DNA of 64,000 nt from Opacimonas sp014872805 (GTDB lineage Bacteria > Pseudomonadota > Gammaproteobacteria > Enterobacterales > Alteromonadaceae), in NCBI GenBank assembly GCA_014872805.1, contig WKFN01000014.1, forward strand, positions 62,001 to 126,000, written 5' to 3'. The notes below the pieces were generated by a model. It had not been told where the DNA came from and ran no database searches. It was given only the letters and a program-made list of their open reading frames with translations. Both the position numbers and the translations under genes were made by a program. Positions 54,321-62,999 of the stretch are shown piece by piece. Position 1 is the stretch's first letter. Each line of letters begins with the position of its first letter.

Positions 54321-56519
54321 TTACAGGGATTTAATGCCCATGTGATACAGCGCAAAACCAAACATATCAGCTGATTCTTCAATGCGTTTGCTGATTGGGG
54401 TACCTGCCCCATGTCCAGCATCTTTTTCGATGCGGATCACGACAGGATTATCACCTTGATGGTGGTCCTGTAGCTCAGCAATAAACTTATAAGAGTGGGC
54501 TGGTACAACGCGATCATCGTGATCGGCAGTGGTGACCATAGTGGCGGGGTAGCGCACGCCTTCTTTGACATTGTGTACTGGAGAGTATCCGAGCAGGTAT
54601 TCAAACATGGCTTTGCTTTGCTCTGCTGTGCCATAGTCATACGCCCAACCTGCACCAGCGGTAAATGTGTGGTAGCGAAGCATATCCAGTACGCCCACAT
54701 CTGGGAAGGCAACCGCGGCAAGGGTAGGACGCTGAGTCATGACTGCACCAACTAGCAAGCCACCGTTTGACGAACCGCTCAACGCCATTTTTTCCGATGA
54801 TGTATAGCCATTTTCAATTAAGTACTCTCCGGCCGCAATAAAGTCGTCAAACACATTTTGTTTTTGCATTTGTGTACCGGCTTTGTGCCACGCCTTGCCG
54901 TATTCACCACCACCGCGAATATTAGGTACCGCATATACGCCGCCTAATTCTAGCCATGCAGCAACAATCGGACTAAAGCGCGGGGTTAAGCTGATATTAA
55001 AACCGCCGTAGCCATATAAAATAGTTGGCGCAGTGCCGTCTTTGTCCAAATCTTGGCGATGTGTGATTAACATAGGCACGCGGGTACCGTCTTTTGAGGT
55101 ATAAAAGACCTGCTCACTGACATACTTACTCGCATCAAATGCGGTTTTAGGCTGGGCAAACACGGTTGGTTCACCAGTTGCTAAATCCAGCGCATAAATC
55201 GTAGTCGGCGTGATGGCATTGGCAAATGTGAAATATGTCTTGGTTGCATCCACTTTGCCACTGTTAACCGAAGCAGTGCCAACACCGGGCAAGGTAATTT
55301 CGCGAATAAGTTGGCCTTCAAGATCGTATTGGAAGACCTTAGACTTGGCATCGATCATGTAATTTGCAAATAGCTGTCCACCGACGGTTGAAATGGATAG
55401 CACATTTTCAGTTTCAGCAATCACATCCACCCAATTTTCAGGTGTCGGATTGGTAATCGATGTTTTGACCAAGCGCTTGTTCGGTGCATCTAGGTTAGTG
55501 GTTAAATATATATCATCCCCTTTAGACGTGACCCAGTCCACATCGGCACCGTCTTGGTCATAAATGACTTGCCATTGTGGGTTTTCTGACGATAAATCTT
55601 TGACATAATAATGATTGCCAGAGGTCGTATTCGCGCCATAGGCAATTAGGTAGCGGCCATCTTCAGATACGCCCGCACCCGCATAGCGATATTTTTCACT
55701 TTCTACGTGACCAAAGACTTTGGTATCCTCAGATTGCGGGGTACCGATGCGATGAAAATACACTTTATGTTGGTCAGTTTTTGCAGATAATTCAGAGCCG
55801 TCAGGCATGTCATAGCTTGAGTAATAAAAACCTTCGTTTTTGTACCAAGACAATCCGCTGAACTTAATGTCTTTAAGGGGGACACCAATCGCCTCCTTGG
55901 TTTCGGTATCAATGATATAAGCTTCACGCCAATCACTGCCGCCGGTAGAGGTCATGTAGGCAACCATCGACGCGTCTTCAGAAAATGCAACGGTCGTTAA
56001 TGATACAGTGCCATCTTCACTAAAAGTATTGGGATCTAAGAATACTTCAGGTTCGCCACCGTCTTTTTGTCGGAACAGCACGCTGTGATTTTGTAATCCA
56101 TCATTTTTATAAAAATAGGTATAGTCACCTTCGACGAATGGCGCGGTGATTCGCTCATAGTCATACATGCTTTTTAGTGTGGCTGCAATTTTGTCGCGGA
56201 ATGTGATGTGCGAAAGCACTTGTTGAGTGACAGCGTTTTGTGCGTCTACCCAAGCGGCTGTTTCATCGCTTAAATCGTCTTCTAACCAGCGATACGGGTC
56301 GGGCACTTGCGTCCCAAAATACGTATCTATGACGTCGCCTTTGCGGGTTTCAGGGTAAGGCGTAGGCATTTTGGACATATCGACCTCTTTGATTTTGGCT
56401 GACTGTTGTGCGTCTGTGGTGTCAGGCTTGCAGGAAATGAGACCAATAACCGAAGTGGCAATCGCCGCGCAAATTAGGGAACGTCGCCACAATTTTTTAA
56501 ATAAAGAGGATGTTGGCAT
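54321..56519 (-). CDS. Prolyl oligopeptidase (S9A), lipoprotein
   Basis: 732 residues from the ATG at 56519; a 15-residue upstream extension is not needed. Lipoprotein signal ending GLISC (Cys near 30), so it is anchored in the envelope facing the periplasm or surface. The N-terminal propeller (PDPYRWLEDDLSDETAAWVDA is the family entry) is followed by the alpha/beta-hydrolase domain: ILYGYGGFNISLTPRFSP, catalytic Ser in LSGSSNGGLLVG, Asp in HDDRVVPAHS and His in DAGHGAGTP. Cleaves short peptides after proline. Confidence 0.94.
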   Translation of the reverse strand: MPTSSLFKKLWRRSLICAAIATSVIGLISCKPDTTDAQQSAKIKEVDMSKMPTPYPETRKGDVIDTYFGTQVPDPYRWLEDDLSDETAAWVDAQNAVTQQVLSHITFRDKIAATLKSMYDYERITAPFVEGDYTYFYKNDGLQNHSVLFRQKDGGEPEVFLDPNTFSEDGTVSLTTVAFSEDASMVAYMTSTGGSDWREAYIIDTETKEAIGVPLKDIKFSGLSWYKNEGFYYSSYDMPDGSELSAKTDQHKVYFHRIGTPQSEDTKVFGHVESEKYRYAGAGVSEDGRYLIAYGANTTSGNHYYVKDLSSENPQWQVIYDQDGADVDWVTSKGDDIYLTTNLDAPNKRLVKTSITNPTPENWVDVIAETENVLSISTVGGQLFANYMIDAKSKVFQYDLEGQLIREITLPGVGTASVNSGKVDATKTYFTFANAITPTTIYALDLATGEPTVFAQPKTAFDASKYVSEQVFYTSKDGTRVPMLITHRQDLDKDGTAPTILYGYGGFNISLTPRFSPIVAAWLELGGVYAVPNIRGGGEYGKAWHKAGTQMQKQNVFDDFIAAGEYLIENGYTSSEKMALSGSSNGGLLVGAVMTQRPTLAAVAFPDVGVLDMLRYHTFTAGAGWAYDYGTAEQSKAMFEYLLGYSPVHNVKEGVRYPATMVTTADHDDRVVPAHSYKFIAELQDHHQGDNPVVIRIEKDAGHGAGTPISKRIEESADMFGFALYHMGIKSL

Positions 56520-56828
56520 GGTGCTATCCTTTTTGTCGTTTATATTATTATCACGGCAAATCAAATCACAAAATTAGGAGCTTGCCAAGGGAGGAATTGT
56601 AAACACTTATTTTTGTAATATAGTTATTTTTAATCACACCGATAAAACTTTATGGAGTGATATTTACAGGAAGTTAAACTGATAGCATTTGTCGAACCAT
56701 TGAATCCCTTGGCCATTAAACCCACTAAGCATCTGATGGGCAAGACGCCATCGAGCAACTCCAAACCCTTGAAGTAGACTGTGATTAAGCTTCATAAGCA
56801 AAAAAAGCGAGTCGCATAGGCAGGATAG
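56520..56828. other. Gene-free stretch between ppk2 and prolyl oligopeptidase
   Basis: About 310 bases. On the minus strand, just after the ppk2 stop, ATGCGACTCGC followed by seven T could be a weak terminator (56800-56818). Otherwise I see only the AT-rich leader of the peptidase gene; no ORF or RNA gene is supported. Confidence 0.4.
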
Positions 56829-57635
56829 TTAAAGCCCGAGTTGTTTTTTTGCGAAGCCGATTACATCAGGATCAAGTGGCGGAGGAGTGATGTCTATTCC
56901 AACACTGAGTTGGTCTACAACGGTTTGCAAAACCGCCAAACGAGCATACCACTTGTGGTTGCCTGGAATACCATGCCAAGGAGAACGCACTGTAGAGGTG
57001 TGAGTAAACATTTGATTAATCGCGGTTTCATAGTCAGGCCATTTTTCTCGGTTTCGCAAATCTTCGGTAGTCAATTTCCAACGCTTCATTGGATTATGTA
57101 AACGTTCAGCAAAGCGTCTGAGTTGTTCATCTGCACTGATATGCATGAAAATCTTAACAATCCGCGTATCGTCAGCCAATTGCATTTCTTCAAATTGATT
57201 GATTTCACAATATGCTCTATGCCATTCAGTTGTGTTGGCAATGGCTTCTACGCGTTCGACTAGCACCCGCCCGTACCATGAACGGTCAAAAATCGCGATC
57301 TTACCTTTTGCTGGCAATCGAGTTTGAAAACGAACCAGATAATGTTGCGATAATTCCATAGGTGTGGGCGCACTGATTGGATGCACTGAATAACTTCGCG
57401 GATCGAGCTTTTCAGTCATTCGCCTGATCGCTCCACCTTTACCGCTGGCATCAGAACCTTCAAATACAATAATGGCGCGTTTATTTTGATGCCAATAAAC
57501 TTGCTGGATGGCTAGTATTGATGTTTGCAAGGATTTTAATGCGCTTTCATATGCCTCTTTAGAACCTTCATATTTAATTGCTGCAGGGATGGTTGATAAC
57601 TGATTTGCTTGCAACGCATTTGGTGTGCTGATCAT
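56829..57635 (-). CDS. ppk2: Polyphosphate kinase 2 family protein
   Basis: 268 residues from the ATG at 57635 (MISTPNALQ); the open frame runs to 57815 but the extra 60 residues are not family-like and cross the Pho box. PPK2 motifs: Walker A FEGSDASGKGGAIRR, FQTRLPAKGKIAIFDRSWYG (lid and Walker B) and RVLVERVE, then RFAERLHNPMKRWKLTTEDL and SPWHGIPGNHKWYARL. It uses polyphosphate to phosphorylate nucleoside mono- or diphosphates, or the reverse; the subclass is uncertain. Divergent from the DUF3450-TonB operon with a Pho box between them. Confidence 0.92.
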   Translation of the reverse strand: MISTPNALQANQLSTIPAAIKYEGSKEAYESALKSLQTSILAIQQVYWHQNKRAIIVFEGSDASGKGGAIRRMTEKLDPRSYSVHPISAPTPMELSQHYLVRFQTRLPAKGKIAIFDRSWYGRVLVERVEAIANTTEWHRAYCEINQFEEMQLADDTRIVKIFMHISADEQLRRFAERLHNPMKRWKLTTEDLRNREKWPDYETAINQMFTHTSTVRSPWHGIPGNHKWYARLAVLQTVVDQLSVGIDITPPPLDPDVIGFAKKQLGL

Positions 57636-57745
57636 AAAATATAACCTTATGGAGAAATGAAGTATCCTAAATAAGCATAGTTGCATAATCCTTGTTCTCC
57701 CACCCCAAATAGTTCCCGCATGATAGATGTGTGAATATGACAATT

Positions 57746-57763
57746 TTGTAATAAAACTGTCAC
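57746..57763 (+). promoter_or_regulatory. Putative Pho box between ppk2 and the TonB operon
   Basis: TTGTAATAAAACTGTCAC: two 7-base repeats (TTGTAAT, CTGTCAC) with an AAAA spacer, 11-base period, 67 bases before the first operon ATG. On the opposite strand TTGTCAT is also present (57738-57744), so ppk2 could be controlled as well. Confidence 0.62.
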
Positions 57764-57829
57764 ACATTGCATTTATCATTTCGCACAGTTTTAAATTGCC
57801 TCTAAAAGGCATCAAAAAAGGTCCTAACT

Positions 57830-58594
57830 ATGAATCGCGTAACCTCTCTTGTGGCGCTTGTGTTAGCTGGAAGCATAGGCTTTTCAGTGCTAGCTCAAGA
57901 AGACCAAGCCGTTGAGAAAGTGGTAACAGAAGCTGGCAAAATCAATGAGTCCGCTGCTAAATCACAAGTCAAAATTGACAACATTGCCGACCAAATCGAT
58001 GGTAAGTTGCAACAGTTCAAAGCGTTGAATAAAGAAATTGAAGGGTTAAATGTATACAACTCTCAATTACAAAAGCAAATCGACAATCAAATGGACGAGA
58101 TGGCTGCGTTAAACGAAGCGATTGACGAAGTCAGTGTGATTGAGCGTCAAATCACGCCACTAATGATCAATATGATTGATGGCTTAGAGCAATTTGTACA
58201 ATTAGACGTTCCTTTTTTACCAGAAGAGCGCAACGCACGTATCGCCGATTTACGTAGCATGATGGAACGTGCTGATGTCGCACCTTCCGAAAAATTCCGT
58301 CGCGTAATGGAAGCGTTCCAAGTTGAAATGGACTACGGACGCACGCTTGAAGCCTACCCTGGCACACACACAGTTGCTGGTGTTGAGCGTGAAGTTGAGT
58401 TTTTACGTCTTGGTCGTACGGCTCTAATTTATCAAACACGTGATGCATCAAGTCAAGGTGTTTGGAATAAGCAAACACGTCAATGGGAAGCATTGGATTC
58501 AAGCTATCGCACACAGATCACTAAAGGTTTACGCATGGCCAAGAAGCAACTTGCACCTGATTTATTAATGTTACCAGTCGCAATTACTGACTAA
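57830..58594 (+). CDS. DUF3450 periplasmic coiled-coil protein
   Basis: 254 residues with a signal peptide (about 1-22, ending VLAQ). A long coiled coil follows at about 45-105 (KIDNIADQIDGKLQQFKALN, NSQLQKQIDNQMDEMAALNE), then the DUF3450 body LDVPFLPEERNARIADLR and FRRVMEAFQVEMDYGRTLEA. It is the first gene of the TonB2-type operon in many marine gammaproteobacteria. Probably a periplasmic partner of the ExbB-like TtpC; function not established. Confidence 0.9.
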   Translation: MNRVTSLVALVLAGSIGFSVLAQEDQAVEKVVTEAGKINESAAKSQVKIDNIADQIDGKLQQFKALNKEIEGLNVYNSQLQKQIDNQMDEMAALNEAIDEVSVIERQITPLMINMIDGLEQFVQLDVPFLPEERNARIADLRSMMERADVAPSEKFRRVMEAFQVEMDYGRTLEAYPGTHTVAGVEREVEFLRLGRTALIYQTRDASSQGVWNKQTRQWEALDSSYRTQITKGLRMAKKQLAPDLLMLPVAITD

Positions 58595-58604
58595 GGCTAG
58601 CACG

Positions 58605-59966
58605 ATGAAATTATCAATGAAAAATATCCTAGGGGCCGTTGCTGTTTCAGTATTGAGCTTTTCAGCAACTGCTAACGACCGCGCACTAGACTTAGATGCG
58701 TTATTGAAGCAACTTGAGCAAGGTCAATTTGCACAGACTCAAGAAAACAAAGCGCGTGAAGCAGAGTTTGTTGCCAAGCGCACAGAACAAGATCGTATCT
58801 TACGTCAAACTCGCAATACACGTGATAATGCGTTAAAGCTTTCTGAAACGCTTGAAACTCAGTTCGAAGAAAACGAATTTAAATTAGCAGACTTAAATGA
58901 CGCGTTAAACAATCGCTTAGGTTCATTAAAAGAATTGTTTGGTGTATTACAACAAGTATCTGGTGATACCAAAAACAAATTCTACAACTCAATGATTTCG
59001 GCGCAAATTCCAGGTCGTGCAGAGTTTCTTGATGAGATGGCCCAGTCTATGGGCTCAAGCTCAAAACTTGCCTCAATAGAAGAGATCGAGCGCGTATGGT
59101 TTGAAATGCAGCGCGAAATGACTGAGAGCGGTAAAGTCACAAAGTTCGAAACCACAGTCATTGAAGCGGGCGGTAACAAGGTAAACAAAGAAGTTGTTCG
59201 CGTAGGACCTTTCGCTTTGGTATCTGATGGCAAATTCCTTGAGTACAACGGAGTAACCGGCAGCGTTGCAGAATTAATTCGTCAGCCAGCAGATCGTTTT
59301 GGTAGTTCTGCAGCAGAACTACAAGCGTCTAATGGTGAATTAGTCGAGTTTGGTATCGACCCAACGGGCGGTTCAATCCTTGGCCTATTAGTTCAGGCGC
59401 CTACTTTAAAAGAACGTGTTGAACAAGGTGGTCTAGTCGGTTATATCATCTTAGCCGTCGGTGCAGTGGGTCTATTGCTTGCCTTAGAGCGTCTAGTGTC
59501 ACTGACTCTTATTCGCACTAAAGTGAATTCACAGCTTAAGTCGGATACCTTCAAAGACAACAACCCACTTGGTCGTGTCATGATGGTGAAAGACAAGTAC
59601 CCAGATGCGGATACAGAAGCGATGGAACTGCATTTGACCGAAGCGATTTTATCAGAGGTGCCTAAATTAGGTCGCAACCTAACCATTATTAAGATTATCT
59701 CAGTGGTCGCACCGTTGATGGGTCTACTAGGTACAGTAACCGGTATGATCAACACCTTCCAAGCCATTACTTTGTTCGGTACAGGTGACCCGAAACTGAT
59801 GGCTGGTGGTATTTCACAAGCACTAGTGACCACAGTACTCGGTCTAGTGGTCGCGATTCCGATGACTTTGTTATACGCAATGCTTAACACGCGTAGCAAA
59901 AACATCGTGTTCATTCTTCAAGAACAAGCAGCTGGTGTGATTGCTGAGCGCGCAGAGCGGAGCTAA
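58605..59966 (+). CDS. ttpC: TtpC-like MotA/TolQ/ExbB proton channel protein with periplasmic coiled coil
   Basis: 453 residues. Signal peptide (about 1-23), an alpha-helical periplasmic domain with coiled coil (about 30-110), then membrane helices: GYIILAVGAVGLLLALERLV at about 282, IIKIISVVAPLMGLLGTVTG and ALVTTVLGLVVAIPMTLLYA, which are the ExbB/TolQ core. This arrangement matches Vibrio TtpC, needed for TonB2-dependent transport. It is 10 bases after the DUF3450 gene. Residues of the proton path (Thr in LGTVTG) are present. Confidence 0.9.
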   Translation: MKLSMKNILGAVAVSVLSFSATANDRALDLDALLKQLEQGQFAQTQENKAREAEFVAKRTEQDRILRQTRNTRDNALKLSETLETQFEENEFKLADLNDALNNRLGSLKELFGVLQQVSGDTKNKFYNSMISAQIPGRAEFLDEMAQSMGSSSKLASIEEIERVWFEMQREMTESGKVTKFETTVIEAGGNKVNKEVVRVGPFALVSDGKFLEYNGVTGSVAELIRQPADRFGSSAAELQASNGELVEFGIDPTGGSILGLLVQAPTLKERVEQGGLVGYIILAVGAVGLLLALERLVSLTLIRTKVNSQLKSDTFKDNNPLGRVMMVKDKYPDADTEAMELHLTEAILSEVPKLGRNLTIIKIISVVAPLMGLLGTVTGMINTFQAITLFGTGDPKLMAGGISQALVTTVLGLVVAIPMTLLYAMLNTRSKNIVFILQEQAAGVIAERAERS

Positions 59967-59971
59967 GTCAC

Positions 59972-60496
59972 ATGGTTGAGTTCTTAGAAGCAATCCGAGA
60001 TTTTACAGAAACAGGTGGCCAAGTACTCTTGGTCATCGGGTTCTTGATCTTCGTCATGTGGTTGTTGATTTTAGAACGCGTTTTGTACATCCTAATTTGG
60101 CACAAAGAAATCAAAAACGATGTGTTATCGCAATGGCAAGAACGCCAAGACAAAACGTCATGGAATGCAGAGCAAATCCGTCAAGCAGCCATATCACGTA
60201 TGGTGATGGCACTTAACGGCAGTATCCCAATTATTCAAGCGCTTGTCGCTTTGTGTCCATTATTAGGATTGATGGGAACCGTGACCGGTATGATTGAGGT
60301 ATTTGATGTGATGGCGATTTCTGGTTCTGGTAACGCGCGTTCGATGGCATCCGGTGTCTCGAAAGCCACTATCCCAACAATGGCGGGCATGGTTGGTGCA
60401 CTTTCTGGCGTATTTGCCTCGACGTGGTTAACGCGTAAGGTCAAAACAGAACGTGCGCATTTAGAAGATCAAATTCAACTAGATCGTCATATTTAA
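59972..60496 (+). CDS. exbB: ExbB-like proton channel protein (TonB2 system)
   Basis: 174-residue MotA/TolQ/ExbB protein. Three membrane segments: GQVLLVIGFLIFVMWLLILE, ALVALCPLLGLMGTVTGMIEVF and ATIPTMAGMVGALSGVFAST. It is shorter than classic ExbB (about 244), as in the ExbB2 type. Tight operon spacing (5 bases from ttpC). Confidence 0.93.
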   Translation: MVEFLEAIRDFTETGGQVLLVIGFLIFVMWLLILERVLYILIWHKEIKNDVLSQWQERQDKTSWNAEQIRQAAISRMVMALNGSIPIIQALVALCPLLGLMGTVTGMIEVFDVMAISGSGNARSMASGVSKATIPTMAGMVGALSGVFASTWLTRKVKTERAHLEDQIQLDRHI

Positions 60497-60516
60497 GTGG
60501 CGGTGAGGGTTAAACA

Positions 60517-60924
60517 ATGAAACAACATTTTCAAAACTTAATGGACGAAGAAGAAGCGGCGATTGATATGACGCCAATGCTTGACGTCGTCTTTATCATG
60601 CTGATCTTCTTTATCGTCACAGCGTCATTTGTCAAAGAAGCGGGTATTGATGTTAACCGTCCTGATGCGGCGACAGCAGTCAAAAAAGACCGCGCTAATA
60701 TCCTCATCGCGATCAGTGACAAGGGTGAAATTTGGATCAACAAGCGCCGTGTTGATGTGCGTGCAGTACAAGCCAACGTCGAGCGTCTAAAAGCCGAAAA
60801 CCCACAAGGTTCAGTTGTCATTCAAGCGGACCGCAAATCGACAACAGAGACCTTGATAAAAGTCATGGACGCTTCTCGTGCAGCGGGTGCATTTGATATT
60901 TCTATTGCAGCGCAAGAACAGTAA
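60517..60924 (+). CDS. exbD: ExbD-like biopolymer transport protein
   Basis: 135 residues: short cytoplasmic start, one membrane helix with the essential proton-path Asp (MTPMLDVVFIMLIFFIVTAS) and a periplasmic domain ending VIQADRKSTTETLIKVMDAS. Partner of ExbB and TonB. 20 bases after exbB. Confidence 0.94.
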   Translation: MKQHFQNLMDEEEAAIDMTPMLDVVFIMLIFFIVTASFVKEAGIDVNRPDAATAVKKDRANILIAISDKGEIWINKRRVDVRAVQANVERLKAENPQGSVVIQADRKSTTETLIKVMDASRAAGAFDISIAAQEQ

Positions 60925-60937
60925 ATAGGCAGTTATT

Positions 60938-61546
60938 ATGTCACGTTTTTTAATTGCCATTATTGTTTCAGCAGCGATAACATTAGGCTTATTCTTCCTA
61001 ATGCAATCTTTGATTCAAAGTGGTGGTAGTGCTTTGACCGAACCGCCTAGAGGCAGTGTGCTGGATTTCGTTCGCGTCAAAAAAGAAGAAGCGGTTGAGA
61101 AAAAAGACCGCAAACCCAAAAAGCCGCCCAAGCCAGAAGAGCCACCTCCGCAAATGGAAACCCCGCAAATGGATGCGCCCGCACCAGATGGTGAGGGTAC
61201 TGGAATGGACTTCGCCTCTGATGTTTCTACCGAAATGTCACTCGATGGTGGAGTTGGCCTAGAATCAGGCGATGGTGAGTACTTACCAATAGTCAAAGTT
61301 GCACCGGTTTATCCTCGTCGTGCCTTACAGCGCGGTATCGAAGGCTTTGTGATCGTTGAATTTACGGTGAACAAGCAAGGTGCTGTGACCAATCCTATTG
61401 TGATTGAAGCTGAACCGGCGTCAATATTTGACCAGGCAGCGCTTGATGCGGCGAAAAAGTTTAAATACAAGCCTCGAGTCGTGAATGGTGAGCCTATTGC
61501 GGTGTCTGGTGTGCAAAACCGTATTACCTTTAAGATTGACGGATAA
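60938..61546 (+). CDS. tonB: TonB protein (TonB2 type)
   Basis: 202 residues: N-terminal membrane anchor (about 4-24), a short Lys/Pro/Glu linker (KKPPKPEEPPPQMETPQM), a flexible Asp/Gly region, and the C-terminal TonB domain (about 120-202) with APVYPRRALQRGIEGFVIVE, VTNPIVIEAEPASIFDQAAL and KKFKYKPRVVNGEPIAVSG. The short proline linker fits TonB2 rather than TonB1. It would energise the TBDTs, possibly including those with Pho boxes. Confidence 0.95.
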   Translation: MSRFLIAIIVSAAITLGLFFLMQSLIQSGGSALTEPPRGSVLDFVRVKKEEAVEKKDRKPKKPPKPEEPPPQMETPQMDAPAPDGEGTGMDFASDVSTEMSLDGGVGLESGDGEYLPIVKVAPVYPRRALQRGIEGFVIVEFTVNKQGAVTNPIVIEAEPASIFDQAALDAAKKFKYKPRVVNGEPIAVSGVQNRITFKIDG

Positions 61547-61560
61547 GGAGAGGGATAACA

Positions 61561-62865
61561 ATGAAATCTACTAAACGATTATTGTCTAGCCTATCTGTTG
61601 TGGCATGCGTTTTAGCAACCAATCTTGCTCTTGTTGAACCGGTCTATGCTGAAACCAAAGCCAGTGAAAAGAAGACGCGCAAAGTTCCTACTTTACGTGG
61701 CAAAGTGTATGAGCAACTTTCTCGTGCACAGACTTTTGCAGACCAAGACCAAAGTGATGAAGCCTTTGCCGTATTAGCGGAAGTCGAAGGCAAAAAGTCT
61801 TCCATGAACAGCTATGAAATTGCCATGCTGTATAACTTTTATGGATTCATTTATTACAATCTTGAGCAGCCAGATAAAGCGCTTGAGTATTTTAATAAAG
61901 TTGTGGAACAACAGCCAATCCCTGAAAGTTTCGAGCAATCTACAGTCTTTACAATTGCTCAGTTGTCCTTGATGCAAGGCGATTATAAAGCAGCGATTGC
62001 TAACCTCGAACGTTGGGAGGATCTAAACACAGGTGCAACTCCGCCCAAGAACTTGTTTATCAAAGCCCAAGCTTATTACCAAGACAAGCAATACGAACAA
62101 GCCGCAACGTTTATTGACCAGGCGGTAAGTGATAAAGAAGCGGCAGGTATGATTCCAGATGAAGGCTGGTTAATCTTACAACGTGCGATTTACTATGAGT
62201 TAAAGGACACGCGTAAAGTCAAAGACATCATAGTCAAGATGGTTAAGCTGTTTAACGAGCCAAAATACTGGATACAACTTGGTGGTATGTATGGCGAGTT
62301 AGAAATGGAAAAACACCAATTAGCTATAATGGAAGCGGCGTACCAACAGGGATACTTGGTGAAAGGTGCGGACTTATTTAATATGGCACAGCTGTATTAC
62401 TACCATAAGGCTCCGATTAAATGCGCCAATGTCATGCAAGCGGCCATGGATGATGGTTTATTGGAAGAAAACCTTCGCAACCTTAAGTTTTTAGGTCAGT
62501 GCTTACAGTTAGCAAAAGAGAACGAAAAGGCCGTTCCTGTGATGCGTGCTGCTGCCGAGTTAGCCCCTGATGGTGAACTATATGCTCAATTGGCTCAGCT
62601 GTTTTTGAATATTGACAAGTTTGATGATGCGATTGCCAACGCTGAACTCGCTTTGGAGAAAGGCGATTTGCGCAACCAAGGTACCGTTCATTTGGTGCTG
62701 GGTATGTCCTATTACAACCAGCGTCAGTTTGTCAAAGCGCTCGACCAATTGGCCAAAGCCGAAGCATTCAAAAATACGCGCAAGATGGCAGAGCAATGGC
62801 AACAATTCGTCTCTGGTGAAAAGCGAACTTTTGACGCCCTTCAGGCTGAGATAGCATCAGAATAA
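61561..62865 (+). CDS. TPR-repeat protein of the TonB2 operon
   Basis: 434 residues with a signal peptide (about 1-30, ending VYAE) and tetratricopeptide repeats throughout (for example AMLYNFYGFIYYNLEQPDKA, YAQLAQLFLNIDKFDDAIAN and LVLGMSYYNQRQFVKALDQL). A periplasmic scaffold is likely. Its place as the last gene of DUF3450-ttpC-exbB-exbD-tonB-TPR is conserved in relatives and suggests a role in assembling the TonB2 complex. 14 bases after tonB. Confidence 0.9.
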   Translation: MKSTKRLLSSLSVVACVLATNLALVEPVYAETKASEKKTRKVPTLRGKVYEQLSRAQTFADQDQSDEAFAVLAEVEGKKSSMNSYEIAMLYNFYGFIYYNLEQPDKALEYFNKVVEQQPIPESFEQSTVFTIAQLSLMQGDYKAAIANLERWEDLNTGATPPKNLFIKAQAYYQDKQYEQAATFIDQAVSDKEAAGMIPDEGWLILQRAIYYELKDTRKVKDIIVKMVKLFNEPKYWIQLGGMYGELEMEKHQLAIMEAAYQQGYLVKGADLFNMAQLYYYHKAPIKCANVMQAAMDDGLLEENLRNLKFLGQCLQLAKENEKAVPVMRAAAELAPDGELYAQLAQLFLNIDKFDDAIANAELALEKGDLRNQGTVHLVLGMSYYNQRQFVKALDQLAKAEAFKNTRKMAEQWQQFVSGEKRTFDALQAEIASE

Positions 62866-62884
62866 ACCCGCAATCCATTCTTAG

Positions 62885-62920
62885 AAGCTCCTTATGGGCT
62901 CCCCTGAAGGAGCTTTTTTT
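62885..62920 (+). terminator. Intrinsic terminator after the TonB operon
   Basis: AAGCTCCTT/AAGGAGCTT stem with a 13-base loop and eight T, 20 bases after the TPR gene. Confidence 0.9.
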
Positions 62921-62999
62921 ATTTTTGGCAACATATTGCACAAACGCAAAATTTTATCTATTTTATCAAAATAATAAATTAAATATCTTAAGTTCTCCG

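Noticed and set aside
57636..57815. N-terminal extension of ppk2 to 57815
   Set aside because: The 60 extra residues do not resemble PPK2, and the stretch spans the Pho-box-like site and probable promoters.
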